A DNA stretch of 64,000 nt, taken from the NCBI RefSeq assembly GCF_020166495.1, contig NZ_JAINZS010000002.1, forward strand, positions 434,001-498,000, written 5' to 3'. Source of the stretch: Robertkochia aurantiaca (GTDB taxonomy: Bacteria; Bacteroidota; Bacteroidia; Flavobacteriales; Flavobacteriaceae). This document shows, one piece after another, positions 54,585 to 63,832 of this stretch (position 1 is its first letter; every line of letters starts with the position of its first letter). A program made the position numbers and the translations under genes. The notes under the pieces are model-generated. The model searched no databases and had not been told where the DNA came from. It worked only from the letters and a program-made list of their open reading frames with translations.

Positions 54585-55577
54585 ATGAAAGCTATACTGA
54601 ACAGACTGATCAACCATGAGACCATCTCGAAAGAGGAGGCCAGAACGGTGCTGGTCAATATCTCAAAAGGCGCATACAACAACAGCCAGATCGCAGCATT
54701 TCTTACCGTTTACATGATGCGGAATGTCACCCTGGAGGAACTGGAAGGATTCAGAGATGCCTTGCTTGATCTCTGTATCCAGGTCGATCTCGATAATGAC
54801 GAAACGATCGATCTCTGCGGAACGGGTGGTGATGGCAAAGACACCTTCAATATATCCACCCTGGCTTCTTTTGTTACGGCAGGAGCAGGAGTTCCGGTGG
54901 TCAAGCACGGAAATTACGGAGTTTCCTCCCGCTGCGGATCCAGCAATGTTATGGAACACCTGGGCATACAATTCTCGAACGACGAAGACTTCCTTAAACG
55001 TTGTCTCGACAAGGCCGGGGTGTGTATTCTCCACGCCCCTCTCTTTCATCCTGCTATGAAAAATGTAGCACCTATAAGACGGGAACTGGCCGTGAAGACC
55101 TTTTTTAACATGCTGGGCCCAATGGTCAATCCTGCATTCCCAAAGAACCAGGTAGTCGGAGTATTCAATCTGGAACTTGCCAGAGTTTATGGCTACCTGT
55201 ATCAAAACACCGATAAAAAATACGCCATCGTGCATGCCCTTGACGGCTACGATGAAGTATCGCTTACCGGAGAGACCAAGGTCATCAGCAATACTCATGA
55301 AAGCATGATCAGTCCGGAAGACTTCGGACTCACACCCCTTAAACCTGAACAGATTACCGGGGGAAATGACGTCGCAGGCAGTGCAGCGATATTTATGAAC
55401 ATCCTCGAAGGAAAAGGCAGTAAGGAGCAGTCTGATGTAGTCTGTGCAAATGCAGCCCTGGCTCTGGCCACCGCAAAGGGCATCCCTGTAAGAGAAGCGT
55501 TTCAAACCGCCAAAGATGCACTGGCTTCTGGGAAAGCCCTCGAAAGCCTTAAAAAACTGCAACAATTAAGCCGTTAA
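54585..55577 (+). CDS. trpD: anthranilate phosphoribosyltransferase
   Basis: The 330-residue enzyme has LCGTGGDGKDTFNISTLASF (PRPP-binding, residues ~77-96), KHGNYGVSSRCGSSNVMEHL and RRELAVKTFFNMLGPMVNPA. It is separate from trpG, not fused. It is 12 bases after trpG. Confidence 0.97.
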   Translation: MKAILNRLINHETISKEEARTVLVNISKGAYNNSQIAAFLTVYMMRNVTLEELEGFRDALLDLCIQVDLDNDETIDLCGTGGDGKDTFNISTLASFVTAGAGVPVVKHGNYGVSSRCGSSNVMEHLGIQFSNDEDFLKRCLDKAGVCILHAPLFHPAMKNVAPIRRELAVKTFFNMLGPMVNPAFPKNQVVGVFNLELARVYGYLYQNTDKKYAIVHALDGYDEVSLTGETKVISNTHESMISPEDFGLTPLKPEQITGGNDVAGSAAIFMNILEGKGSKEQSDVVCANAALALATAKGIPVREAFQTAKDALASGKALESLKKLQQLSR

Positions 55578-55588
55578 AAACAGTAACC

Positions 55589-56371
55589 ATGACCATACTC
55601 GAAAACATACTTATTGATAAAAGAAAAGAAGTGGATCTGCGAAAAAGCCTTATCCCTTCCGATCAGCTGGAGCGATCGGTACTTTTCGACCGAACCTCTC
55701 CCTCACTGGCAGCCGGTATCCGATCGAAGCAAACGGGTATCATAGCTGAGCATAAGAGAAGATCTCCTTCTAAATCGGTAATCAATCAAAGCCTTAACAC
55801 CTTTGACGTATGCAAAGGCTATGAAAAGGCCGGTGCAGCGGGTATCTCTGTACTAACCGACGTAAAATATTTCGGCGGATCTCTGGATGACCTGCTGCTC
55901 GCCAGGGCTTCTTCCTCCCTGCCCCTGCTTAGAAAGGAATTTATGATCGACCCCTACCAGGTCATAGAAGCAAAAGCTTACGGGGCTGATGTCATTCTCT
56001 TAATTGCGGCAGCCCTTAATCCTAAAGATCTGGAAGAGCTCGCCAGGCTCACCAAGGAGCTCGGGATGGATGTGTTGCTCGAGGTTCACAACCTTGAGGA
56101 ACTTCAGCGCTATCTCAACCCTTACATCGACCTGGTGGGAGTAAATAACAGAAACCTGAAAACCTTCGAGCTAAGCCTGGAAACCAGTATGGAACTTTCA
56201 AAAGAAATTCCAGATGAGTTTGTCAAGGTTTCTGAAAGCGGCATCAGCAACGCAGAGGCCATAAAAGAATTGACACCATTTGGCTTCAGCGGTTTTTTAA
56301 TAGGTGAACGCTTTATGGCTACAGGCGACCCGGGAGCGGCCGCAGCAGAATTCATAAACGATCTGAAATGA
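55589..56371 (+). CDS. trpC: indole-3-glycerol-phosphate synthase
   Basis: The 260-residue TIM-barrel enzyme shows IIAEHKRRSPSKSVI (catalytic Glu/Lys, ~50-64), LTDVKYFGGSLDDL, LPLLRKEFMIDPYQVIEA, LLEVHNLEEL, VGVNNRNLKTF and VSESGISN. It overlaps trpF by 4 bases (ATGA). Confidence 0.97.
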   Translation: MTILENILIDKRKEVDLRKSLIPSDQLERSVLFDRTSPSLAAGIRSKQTGIIAEHKRRSPSKSVINQSLNTFDVCKGYEKAGAAGISVLTDVKYFGGSLDDLLLARASSSLPLLRKEFMIDPYQVIEAKAYGADVILLIAAALNPKDLEELARLTKELGMDVLLEVHNLEELQRYLNPYIDLVGVNNRNLKTFELSLETSMELSKEIPDEFVKVSESGISNAEAIKELTPFGFSGFLIGERFMATGDPGAAAAEFINDLK

Positions 56372-57033
56372 AACCAGCACTGAAAATATGCGGCATGAAA
56401 GACCCGGGGAATATCGGGGAGATAGCGGCCCTGTCTCCCGATTACATGGGTTTTATTCATTATGAAAGGTCCCCCAGGCATATGGAAGGAAGACTGCCGG
56501 AAATTCCCTCTAGCGTTAAAAAGGTGGGCGTATTTGTCGATGCCGAAGCAGAATATATCCTCGACCAAAGCCGAATAAAAAACCTCGACCTTATACAATT
56601 GCATGGTGATGAATCACCGGAATATTGTAAAAAACTGAAAGAGGTATTGAAATCATCACTGGGCAAAACCCTTCCGCTGATCAAAGTATTCAGTGTGGGC
56701 CGGCACTTTGATTTTAAGGTATTGTCGCCGTATGAACTGGTGGTCGATATTTTCCTGTTTGACACCAAAGGGGAATATCCCGGCGGTAACGGGGTGGAAT
56801 TCGACTGGGAACTGCTGAAAGAATATCCTTCAGACAAACCCTATTTTCTCAGCGGGGGGATTGGAAATGAAAATCTTGATAAATTGAAGACGTTTTTCAA
56901 TTCACCCATTTCAGAAAAATGTATGGCAGTAGATGTCAACAGCCGTTTCGAAATAAGACCTGGCTTAAAAAACCCCTATGCTCTGGAAAAATTTAAAACC
57001 GAGCTTGAATTACTAAATACAAAAAGACCATGA
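56368..57033 (+). CDS. trpF: phosphoribosylanthranilate isomerase
   Basis: The 221-residue enzyme starts [12 protein letters not shown] with the catalytic Cys, then [29 protein letters not shown] and [13 protein letters not shown] near the phosphate site. It converts phosphoribosylanthranilate to CdRP. It overlaps both trpC and trpB by 4 bases, so translation is coupled. Confidence 0.96.
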   Translation: MKPALKICGMKDPGNIGEIAALSPDYMGFIHYERSPRHMEGRLPEIPSSVKKVGVFVDAEAEYILDQSRIKNLDLIQLHGDESPEYCKKLKEVLKSSLGKTLPLIKVFSVGRHFDFKVLSPYELVVDIFLFDTKGEYPGGNGVEFDWELLKEYPSDKPYFLSGGIGNENLDKLKTFFNSPISEKCMAVDVNSRFEIRPGLKNPYALEKFKTELELLNTKRP

Positions 57034-58211
57034 ATTACCACGTAGACGATAAGGGATATTATGGAGATTTCGGAGGAGCTTATATCCCCGAAATGCTCTA
57101 TCCGAATGTAGCCGAACTCAAAGAACGCTATCTGGAAATTATGAACGATACCGAATTCAAAAAGGAATTCGACCAGTTGTTACGGGATTATGTGGGCCGG
57201 CCCTCTCCCCTGTATTTGGCCAGGAGACTGTCTGAAAAACACGGTTGCCGCATCTATCTGAAAAGGGAAGATCTCAATCATACCGGAGCCCACAAGGTCA
57301 ATAATACCATCGGGCAGATCCTTTTAGCCAAACGCCTGGGGAAAAAGCGTATCATCGCCGAGACCGGAGCAGGGCAACATGGGGTTGCCACTGCAACAGT
57401 ATGTGCTCTTATGGGTATTGAGTGTGTGGTTTACATGGGTGAAATCGATATAAAAAGACAAGCTCCCAATGTGGCTCGAATGAAAATGCTCGGAGCCAGG
57501 GTAGTACCGGCGACCTCCGGAAGCAAAACTCTGAAAGACGCCACTAATGAAGCCATCAGGGACTGGATCAATAATCCGGTAGACACCCATTATATTATCG
57601 GTTCTGCTATCGGTCCGCATCCCTACCCGGATATGGTTACCCGGTTTCAGAGCATTATTTCAGAGGAGATCAAATGGCAGTTAAAAGAACAGGAAGGCAG
57701 GGAGAATCCCGATTATGTCGCCGCTTGCATCGGAGGTGGCAGTAATGCTGCCGGCACCTACTATCACTACCTTGATAATCCTGATGTCGGTATTATAGCT
57801 GTTGAAGCTGCCGGTAAGGGAATCGATTCAGGAGAAAGCGCCGCCACTTCGATCCTGGGGAAAGAAGGGATCATTCACGGATGTAAGACCCTGTTAATGC
57901 AAACAGATGACGGACAGATCACCGAGCCCTATTCTATTTCTGCAGGCCTTGATTATCCCGGGGTGGGACCCATGCATGCCCATTTGTATCGAAGCGGCCG
58001 GGGAACCTTTGTGTCGGTAACAGATGATGAAGCCATGCAGGCAGGTCTTGAACTGGCCAAAACCGAAGGTATTATACCGGCTATAGAAACCAGCCACGCC
58101 CTGGCCATCTTCAACCATATGAAGTTTAAGCCTGATGATGTCCTGGTGATCAACCTTTCCGGAAGAGGCGACAAAGACCTTAATACCTATATCGATTATT
58201 TCAACCTATAA
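57030..58211 (+). CDS. trpB: tryptophan synthase beta subunit
   Basis: The 393-residue PLP enzyme has [20 protein letters not shown] (Schiff-base Lys near residue 88), [38 protein letters not shown] and the C-terminal [13 protein letters not shown]. It joins indole with serine. It is the standard TrpB1 type, consistent with its pairing with trpA 13 bases downstream. Confidence 0.98.
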   Translation: MNYHVDDKGYYGDFGGAYIPEMLYPNVAELKERYLEIMNDTEFKKEFDQLLRDYVGRPSPLYLARRLSEKHGCRIYLKREDLNHTGAHKVNNTIGQILLAKRLGKKRIIAETGAGQHGVATATVCALMGIECVVYMGEIDIKRQAPNVARMKMLGARVVPATSGSKTLKDATNEAIRDWINNPVDTHYIIGSAIGPHPYPDMVTRFQSIISEEIKWQLKEQEGRENPDYVAACIGGGSNAAGTYYHYLDNPDVGIIAVEAAGKGIDSGESAATSILGKEGIIHGCKTLLMQTDDGQITEPYSISAGLDYPGVGPMHAHLYRSGRGTFVSVTDDEAMQAGLELAKTEGIIPAIETSHALAIFNHMKFKPDDVLVINLSGRGDKDLNTYIDYFNL

Positions 58212-58224
58212 CTTTCGCATACGT

Positions 58225-58986
58225 ATGAACCGCATAAGCGCAACACTGCAAAAAGATAAGAAACTGCTTTCCATATATTTCACAGCGGGCTATCCCGAAT
58301 TGCACGATACAGGCACCATTATAGAAAAACTGCAGGAGAGTGGCGTCGATATGATAGAGATCGGGCTGCCATTCAGCGATCCCCTGGCAGACGGCCCCAC
58401 CATTCAGGAAAGTTCCACCCGGGCACTTAAAAACGGCATGACCACTAAAATACTGTTCGAACAACTCAGAGATATCCGCAAACGAGTCGATATTCCCCTT
58501 ATCATTATGGGATATTTCAATCCCATACTGCAGTACGGGATCGAAGAATTCTGTTCGAAGTGTGCCGAAACAGGTATAGACGGACTGATCATACCTGATC
58601 TTCCTGTCGATGTATACCGCGAAAATTACCAGCCTGTTTTCAAAAAATATGGTTTGTTTAATATGTTTCTGATCACTCCCCAGACTTCCGAAGAACGCAT
58701 TCGTTTCATAGATCAGGAATCTGAAGGTTTTATTTACATGGTGAGTTCTGCCAGCGTTACAGGGGCCAAGAGCAGTTTCGGAGAGGAGCAACAGAAGTAC
58801 TTCAAAAGAATCGCAGATATGAACCTGAATTCCCCGCAGATTGTTGGCTTCGGCATCAGCAACGCTGAAACATTCAAGGCAGCCACCGGGACAGCGAAGG
58901 GGGCCATCATCGGATCGGCCTTTATCAAGTATCTCTCAGAAAACGGAGCGGAAAAAACCGCTGATTTTATTAAACAGATCAGGTAA
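58225..58986 (+). CDS. trpA: tryptophan synthase alpha subunit
   Basis: The 253-residue TIM barrel shows MIEIGLPFSDPLADGPTIQ with the catalytic Glu (near residue 46), GLIIPDLPVDVY with the catalytic Asp and a final GAIIGSAFIKYL phosphate-site region. It cleaves indole-3-glycerol phosphate. It is the last gene of the operon; no strong terminator is seen in the 41 bases before the next gene, so read-through is likely. Confidence 0.97.
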   Translation: MNRISATLQKDKKLLSIYFTAGYPELHDTGTIIEKLQESGVDMIEIGLPFSDPLADGPTIQESSTRALKNGMTTKILFEQLRDIRKRVDIPLIIMGYFNPILQYGIEEFCSKCAETGIDGLIIPDLPVDVYRENYQPVFKKYGLFNMFLITPQTSEERIRFIDQESEGFIYMVSSASVTGAKSSFGEEQQKYFKRIADMNLNSPQIVGFGISNAETFKAATGTAKGAIIGSAFIKYLSENGAEKTADFIKQIR

Positions 58987-59027
58987 TTGAAAAGAAAGCA
59001 GTAATTTTTACTCAAAATACCGCAACT

Positions 59028-60524
59028 ATGAAATTTCAAATCTCCCTTCTATGCGTTTTGATGAGTTTTTTTATACAAGCTCAGGAAAGGCACCCAAGAC
59101 TGCTGGCGGCTATCGAAGAAATCCGTGAATTTACAGCCATTCCGAACGATGCTTCCAACCTTTCTGATATCGATGATAATATCATCTGGCTGAAAAAGAG
59201 ATTCGCAAAAAGGGGTTTCAGTACTATGGTACTGAAGACCTCAAACGCACCTCTGTTTTTTGCCAATACGCGTATCAGAGATGACCGGCCCACCGTTCTT
59301 TTCTATATGCACTTTGACGGACAGCCGGTCGATGCCAAGGCATGGAATCAACCGAACCCTTATCAGGTAGTGCTCAAACAGCCCAGGGAGGGCAATTTTG
59401 ACGAGGTCTCCTGGGAGGAACTGGAAAAAGAAAAAATCTCCATGGACCTGAGGCTATTCGGGAGATCGGTCTCCGACGATAAAGGCCCTATCATCATGTT
59501 TCTTAATGCCTATGATGAACTGCTGGCCTCTGGCCGCGAACCGGCATTTAACATCAAAGTCATACTCGACGGAGAAGAAGAAAAATCAAGCAAGCCCTTA
59601 CCTGAAGCTGTCAGGCAATACCGGGAATTGCTGCAGGCAGACATGCTAATTATCAATGATGGCCCGGTGCATGCCAGCGGAAAACCAACTATCGTTTTCG
59701 GCTGTCGGGGAATCACAAGCCTGCAGCTTACCTCCTATGGCCCTATTGCGCCACAGCACAGCGGTCATTATGGAAATTATGCTCCCAACCCGGCATTTAC
59801 CATGGCGCATTTGCTGAGCTCTTTAAAAAAGGAAGACGGAAGCGTACTCGTGGAAGGTTTTTACGAAGGCATCGAATTGGATGAACCACTCACTCAAATT
59901 CTCGCCGAAGTTCCCGATGACCAGGAAGGCATACGTAAAAATCTCGCTATCCACAGCGCTCAGAAACCGGGAAATAATTACCAGGAATCCCTGCAGTTCC
60001 CCTCTTTAAACGTCAGAGGTCTCAGCAGCGGGTGGACAGGCAGTCAGACCAGAACCATCATTCCTGACCGTGCCGTTGCAGAGATCGATATCAGGCTGGT
60101 ACCCGAAACCCCGGGAGCCCGTCAAAAGTCATTGATAAGAGAATATCTGACAGCGCAGGGATATCACCTGGTGGATGATGAACCTGGCAAAGATATACGA
60201 ACGAATTACGATAAGGTGATCCGATTCGAAGAAGGCAGTGTTACCGATGCCTTCAGAACCGATATGAATCACCCCTATGCTTCCTGGCTGCAGCAGGTGC
60301 TACAAACCACATTCGAAGAAGAACCGGTACGTATCAGGATCATGGGAGGAACCGTTCCCATCGCCCCCTTTATCAATGCCCTGGAAGTTCCCGCATTCAT
60401 CGTTCCCCTTGTAAACCCCGATAACAACCAACACAGTCCTGATGAAAATATCACCCTGGAACAGATAAACTACGGCCTTAGGTTTTACGAAGGCTTGTTT
60501 TCAAGCTCATTAACAGGAATTTAA
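59028..60524 (+). CDS. exported M20-family metallopeptidase
   Basis: The 498-residue protein has a signal peptide (cleaved near IQAQ, residue ~18). M20 zinc-site motifs follow: FYMHFDGQPVDAKAWNQ (HxD, residues ~90-106), GRSVSDDKGPI (~145-155), DGEEEKSSKP (catalytic Glu and ligand Glu, ~184-193), and a C-terminal NQHSPDENI. It resembles carnosinase-type dipeptidases and should act in the periplasm. It lies 41 bases after trpA on the same strand and may be partly cotranscribed with it. Confidence 0.92.
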   Translation: MKFQISLLCVLMSFFIQAQERHPRLLAAIEEIREFTAIPNDASNLSDIDDNIIWLKKRFAKRGFSTMVLKTSNAPLFFANTRIRDDRPTVLFYMHFDGQPVDAKAWNQPNPYQVVLKQPREGNFDEVSWEELEKEKISMDLRLFGRSVSDDKGPIIMFLNAYDELLASGREPAFNIKVILDGEEEKSSKPLPEAVRQYRELLQADMLIINDGPVHASGKPTIVFGCRGITSLQLTSYGPIAPQHSGHYGNYAPNPAFTMAHLLSSLKKEDGSVLVEGFYEGIELDEPLTQILAEVPDDQEGIRKNLAIHSAQKPGNNYQESLQFPSLNVRGLSSGWTGSQTRTIIPDRAVAEIDIRLVPETPGARQKSLIREYLTAQGYHLVDDEPGKDIRTNYDKVIRFEEGSVTDAFRTDMNHPYASWLQQVLQTTFEEEPVRIRIMGGTVPIAPFINALEVPAFIVPLVNPDNNQHSPDENITLEQINYGLRFYEGLFSSSLTGI

Positions 60525-60590
60525 ATCAATTTTAAGAAGAATAAACTTAATCTTTCCTATATTATAAGTGAACCTTAAAACAGAAGAACG

Positions 60591-60740
60591 ATGGGAAAGA
60601 TTGAAGATAACAGACTAAAAAGAAAAAAAGAGAAGAACAACGAAAACAACCCGGTGAATCCAACCGGAAAAACCAATATTGACACCAACGATTTCGATAT
60701 TGACGAGAAAACTATTAAGGATCAACAGAACAAGAAATAA
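60591..60740 (+). CDS. small charged hypothetical protein (49 residues)
   Basis: The frame starts MGKIEDNRLKRKKEKNNE, continues with NPVNPTGKTNIDTNDFDIDE and ends DQQNKK. It is basic at the start and acidic in the middle, probably disordered. It lies 66 bases after the peptidase gene and ends 24 bases before a terminator. Short, similar-looking proteins are common in Flavobacteriaceae, but I do not know a function. Confidence 0.6.
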   Translation: MGKIEDNRLKRKKEKNNENNPVNPTGKTNIDTNDFDIDEKTIKDQQNKK

Positions 60741-61394
60741 TCAGAGAAATTCTGAATATTGCTGAACCCTGAATTCAAAAGTGTTGAATTCAGGGTTTTT
60801 TGCTTTCTGCAACTTGTATTCGGGTAAAGCACCCACTGCCCTGTTGGCCGCACCTGATGGGGCGGTCAGGGAAACTGTAGTAATCAGGCGGTCATCCAAA
60901 ATGAACCGATGCACACGTGGTACGCTTTTTTTAACCGCCTCTAGCTTTATACCATATGCAATCAACTGCCTCCTGAAATGATATTCAGGGCCGTTCTTGC
61001 TGTTGCCGCCAGTGAATAAAAGAGTGTGCACATTTGGAAGTTCACGAAGAGCCCCGGTCAGGTCCCGAAGTTCAATATCCTGCATTCCCAGGTCAGAAGC
61101 ATCTATCTTATCCCGTCTTGCCGCCTCCACAATATCGAAAATCCCCATTTTTCTTCTTTTCAAAAACTCTGCTCTTTGCCTGACCGCTTCATAACTATTA
61201 TCGTAAAGCAGGTTCAGATCAAAAATACGGTCAATGATGGGCCAAAGCATCCCGTCCCTGCTTCCGTAGGGAAAATCAACATCATCAGGTTTCAGATCTC
61301 CTGTAGTAAACCTTGGAGGCGGCAAAGTGCCCACTATAAGCCTGGTTGCGCCATCGGGAACAAAGGGTGAATAAGGGTGTTTATGGTAGAACAT
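60741..61394 (-). CDS. uracil-DNA glycosylase superfamily protein
   Basis: The 217-residue protein has a UDG-superfamily outline: RLIVGTLPPPRF (motif-1-like region, residues ~18-29), FPYGSRDGMLWPIIDRIF (~41-58) and a motif-2-like SLTAPSGAANRA (~174-185). The family closest to this (MUG/DUF-type UDG-like) is found in Bacteroidota. It probably removes damaged or mismatched bases, but the catalytic residue is not certain. Its stop (60741) adjoins the opposite-strand small gene, and its last 20 codons contain a terminator hairpin for that strand. Confidence 0.7.
   Translation of the reverse strand: MFYHKHPYSPFVPDGATRLIVGTLPPPRFTTGDLKPDDVDFPYGSRDGMLWPIIDRIFDLNLLYDNSYEAVRQRAEFLKRRKMGIFDIVEAARRDKIDASDLGMQDIELRDLTGALRELPNVHTLLFTGGNSKNGPEYHFRRQLIAYGIKLEAVKKSVPRVHRFILDDRLITTVSLTAPSGAANRAVGALPEYKLQKAKNPEFNTFEFRVQQYSEFL
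60765..60801 (+). terminator. Rho-independent terminator inside the 3' end of the UDG-like gene
   Basis: AACCCTGAATTC pairs with GAATTCAGGGTT (12 bp, loop of 9 bases AAAAGTGTT) followed by TTTT on the plus strand. It ends the trp/M20/small-gene transcript. The same bases encode NPEFNTFEFR near the C-terminus of the minus-strand protein. Confidence 0.85.
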
Positions 61395-61453
61395 TACTTT
61401 CTGTTTTCTTTGAAAATAGTTATATTAAAGAGAACCAAAAATCATAAACAACC

Positions 61454-61582
61454 ATGGGAAAAGGAGATATTAAATCAAGAAGAGGTAAAATCTATCGTGG
61501 TACGTACGGCGTTCGCAGACGCAGAAAAATCAAAAAGAAAGCTCCGGTAGAAGAAAAACTGAGTATCGATACCAAAAAATAA
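61454..61582 (+). CDS. 30S ribosomal protein THX
   Basis: A 42-residue basic protein MGKGDIKSRRGKIYRGTYGV then RRRRKIKKKAP. This is the bTHX pattern, common in Bacteroidota, where a short Arg/Lys-rich protein binds 16S rRNA at the top of the 30S head. It stands alone between divergent and convergent neighbours. Confidence 0.9.
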   Translation: MGKGDIKSRRGKIYRGTYGVRRRRKIKKKAPVEEKLSIDTKK

Positions 61583-61590
61583 TTGCAACA

Positions 61591-62268
61591 TTATTCCTTT
61601 TTGAGGCTGATGAGCAATACCCCGTTACTGCCCCGGGATCCATATATGGATGCAGCTGCATCTTTTAAAAATTCAATGCTTTTTATTTCATTGGGATTCA
61701 GGTAGTCAATGGAACTCACTATTTGCCCGTCAACGACTAAAAGGGGCTGTCCGCCTCCCCTGAAGCTATCGGCTCCTCTCATATAAATACGGTTACCCAC
61801 CACCGTTACCCCGGGCACCCTTGAACGTATCAGGTCGTAGATATTGGTAAATGCTGAAGGATTCGCAACAGCTTCTGAAAAATCGACCTTGCCGACACTG
61901 TAAGTAGCGTCTTCACTATCTACTTTTCCATAACCCAGGTCGGTTTGTTCATCAACGGCGAAACCACTGTGCTCCTGGTCCAGAAACACAAACGATAAAC
62001 GTTCCTGCCCCTCATATTCAACACTCATCAATCCTTTTTTCTTTGCCACCACAGAAATTACCTGTGTATCCGGACTCACCTCAACTTCAAAATATCCCCT
62101 GGCATTACTGGTTTGTCCGCTGAACTTTCCGTCTATATAAATACGGGCATCGGCTATGGGCTCGCGTTCATGATCTTTTACCGAACCCAGTAACTTAATC
62201 TTTTCCTGAGCTCTCATATTCAACATCAGCATGAAGAACATGAGCACAACTACACCTATTTGTCTCAT
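61591..62268 (-). CDS. exported protein with carboxypeptidase-like and TonB-plug domains
   Basis: The 225-residue protein has a signal peptide (to ~20), a CarboxypepD_reg-like beta-sandwich (KLLGSVKDHEREPIADARIY, then GQTSNARGYFEVEV, residues ~26-80), and a TonB plug domain (NIYDLIRSRVPGVTVVGNRI, then PLLVVDGQIVSSIDYLNP and AASIYGSRGSNGVLLISLKK, ~140-223). There is no outer-membrane barrel, so it is not a full receptor; it may bind a TonB system partner or be a degenerate SusC-like N-terminus. It is preceded by a perfect 8-bp inverted repeat. Confidence 0.85.
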   Translation of the reverse strand: MRQIGVVVLMFFMLMLNMRAQEKIKLLGSVKDHEREPIADARIYIDGKFSGQTSNARGYFEVEVSPDTQVISVVAKKKGLMSVEYEGQERLSFVFLDQEHSGFAVDEQTDLGYGKVDSEDATYSVGKVDFSEAVANPSAFTNIYDLIRSRVPGVTVVGNRIYMRGADSFRGGGQPLLVVDGQIVSSIDYLNPNEIKSIEFLKDAAASIYGSRGSNGVLLISLKKE

Positions 62269-62277
62269 TATCTTTGG

Positions 62278-62298
62278 TTTGCTATATAAGATAGCAAA
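62278..62298. promoter_or_regulatory. inverted repeat TTTGCTAT-N5-ATAGCAAA
   Basis: Perfect 8-bp arms separated by 5 bases stand 9 bases before the TonB-plug gene start (minus strand) and 24 bases after the yaaA stop. There is no T-run, so an operator is more likely than a terminator. Confidence 0.4.
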
Positions 62299-62322
62299 TT
62301 TTAACCTGCTTTAAAACTATAA

Positions 62323-63084
62323 CTATCGTATAAAAACGGGCTCATTTTCTTTTTTGGTGTATTCTTCGCTATATGAGTAATCATCATAATCGAAGCCTTT
62401 CAGGCCTTCGAGGCTTTCGACCTGGTTCTCGACCATATATCGCACCATAGATCCCCGGGCCTTTTTGGCATAAAAACTGATGATCTTTAGCTTCCCGTTC
62501 TTCCAGTCTTTGAATACCGGGCTGATAACCGCTGTCTTTAGCTTTTTCTCATCAACAGCACCGAAATATTCCTTACTGGCCAGGTTTACAAAAAGCTCAT
62601 TTTCCTTAAGCTCTTTATTGAGTTCAGCAGTTATGCGTTCTTTCCAGAAGTCGTAAAGATTCTTATTATTTCCTACCGAGAAATTCGTGCCCATTTCAAG
62701 GCGGTATGGCTGCATAAGATCGAGTGGTTTTAAAACGCCATATAATCCGCTTAAGATTCTAACAGAATTCTGCAGATAATCGATGTTCTCTTCAGATATG
62801 GTATAGGCGTCCAGACCTGTATAGACATCTCCGTCAAAAGCGAAGATCGCCTGCCTGGCGTTCTTTTTATCAAACGGAACCTCAAAATCCTGGTTGCGTT
62901 GCCAGTTCAGTTCAGCCAGCTTTTCTGATATTCCCATCAGTTCCTGCAAGTCTGCGGGTGATTTTTCCCGCAGGGCCTTATTGAGCTTTACCGCCTCTTC
63001 GAGAAAAGCAGGCTCAGTTGCCTTGGCAACAGGCACTTCAGATTCGTAATTCAATGATTTTGCTGGTGATAAAACTAATTTCAT
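62323..63084 (-). CDS. yaaA: peroxide stress protein YaaA
   Basis: The 253-residue protein begins [17 protein letters not shown], the YaaA/DUF328 signature, and contains [36 protein letters not shown] and [15 protein letters not shown]. In E. coli YaaA lowers free iron under peroxide stress. It is 10 bases after the VOC gene on the same strand. Confidence 0.95.
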   Translation of the reverse strand: MKLVLSPAKSLNYESEVPVAKATEPAFLEEAVKLNKALREKSPADLQELMGISEKLAELNWQRNQDFEVPFDKKNARQAIFAFDGDVYTGLDAYTISEENIDYLQNSVRILSGLYGVLKPLDLMQPYRLEMGTNFSVGNNKNLYDFWKERITAELNKELKENELFVNLASKEYFGAVDEKKLKTAVISPVFKDWKNGKLKIISFYAKKARGSMVRYMVENQVESLEGLKGFDYDDYSYSEEYTKKENEPVFIR

Positions 63085-63094
63085 AAAACAGGCA

Positions 63095-63751
63095 TTAACA
63101 TGTTACTGATTCTATTTTTCCATCTTTAAAGGCAAAATTATAATCTCCGGAGATAATAAAATCTGATTGCTCAACCGGGTCATCAGCCGGAAACCATGTT
63201 TTCTTCTCTCTGTCGACGATTATAAATAAGCCATTGGGATCTCCCACCGCGCAAAAGGAATCAAAATTACCATCATACATACCGACAGGCTTCAATTTCT
63301 GAAGGTTGTCGTAAAAGTCTTTGATATCAGAAACCGCCACCCCGATCTCACTGACGTTCAGGATGTCTTTTGCCGAGAACGCATCATTCACTCCGGGATG
63401 TGAAAGATCCCTGCGAGAGATGAATTCGACAATGTTTTTCTGACCATCATAAAAATAAAGCGCCCGGGCATTCCAGTTGGAAAAATCAATGATAGGTTCA
63501 TCTTCGAACGGTATCAACTCTACCCGATCCCGTAACCACTCTAAAGCTTTGTGCTCAGCATACGGAGGGATGTTAAATGCAAAATGAGTGGGAGATGCGT
63601 TTTTTCTGTAACAGAACCTCAGGATGGTATCGCCTGCGATTATTTCCAGGCCTTCCTCTGTTCTGCTGACCGGAAAACCCAGAACATCAGCATAAAACCT
63701 GAACTGTTGCTCAGGTACCGATGTGAATAATGTAAGTTCTCTGATGCGCAT
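63095..63751 (-). CDS. VOC-family (glyoxalase/dioxygenase fold) protein
   Basis: The protein of about 218 residues has two VOC repeats: [20 protein letters not shown] (residues 2-21) and [20 protein letters not shown] (~120-139), each followed by beta strands ([19 protein letters not shown]). Metal ligands are not obvious, so the enzyme activity is unclear. The ATG at 63751 is chosen; an earlier ATG (63790) adds an unlike 13-residue stretch. Confidence 0.8.
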   Translation of the reverse strand: MRIRELTLFTSVPEQQFRFYADVLGFPVSRTEEGLEIIAGDTILRFCYRKNASPTHFAFNIPPYAEHKALEWLRDRVELIPFEDEPIIDFSNWNARALYFYDGQKNIVEFISRRDLSHPGVNDAFSAKDILNVSEIGVAVSDIKDFYDNLQKLKPVGMYDGNFDSFCAVGDPNGLFIIVDREKKTWFPADDPVEQSDFIISGDYNFAFKDGKIESVTC

Positions 63752-63832
63752 GGAGTATATAAAGGTACTAAGTAAGCCTTTATCACCCAATGAAGCCCTG
63801 ACATTTTAATCTTATCAGCTCATAACAAACAC

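Noticed and set aside
54663-55565. 300-codon minus-strand frame opposite trpD
   Set aside because: It mirrors a clear trpD gene in a seven-gene operon; no recognisable protein.
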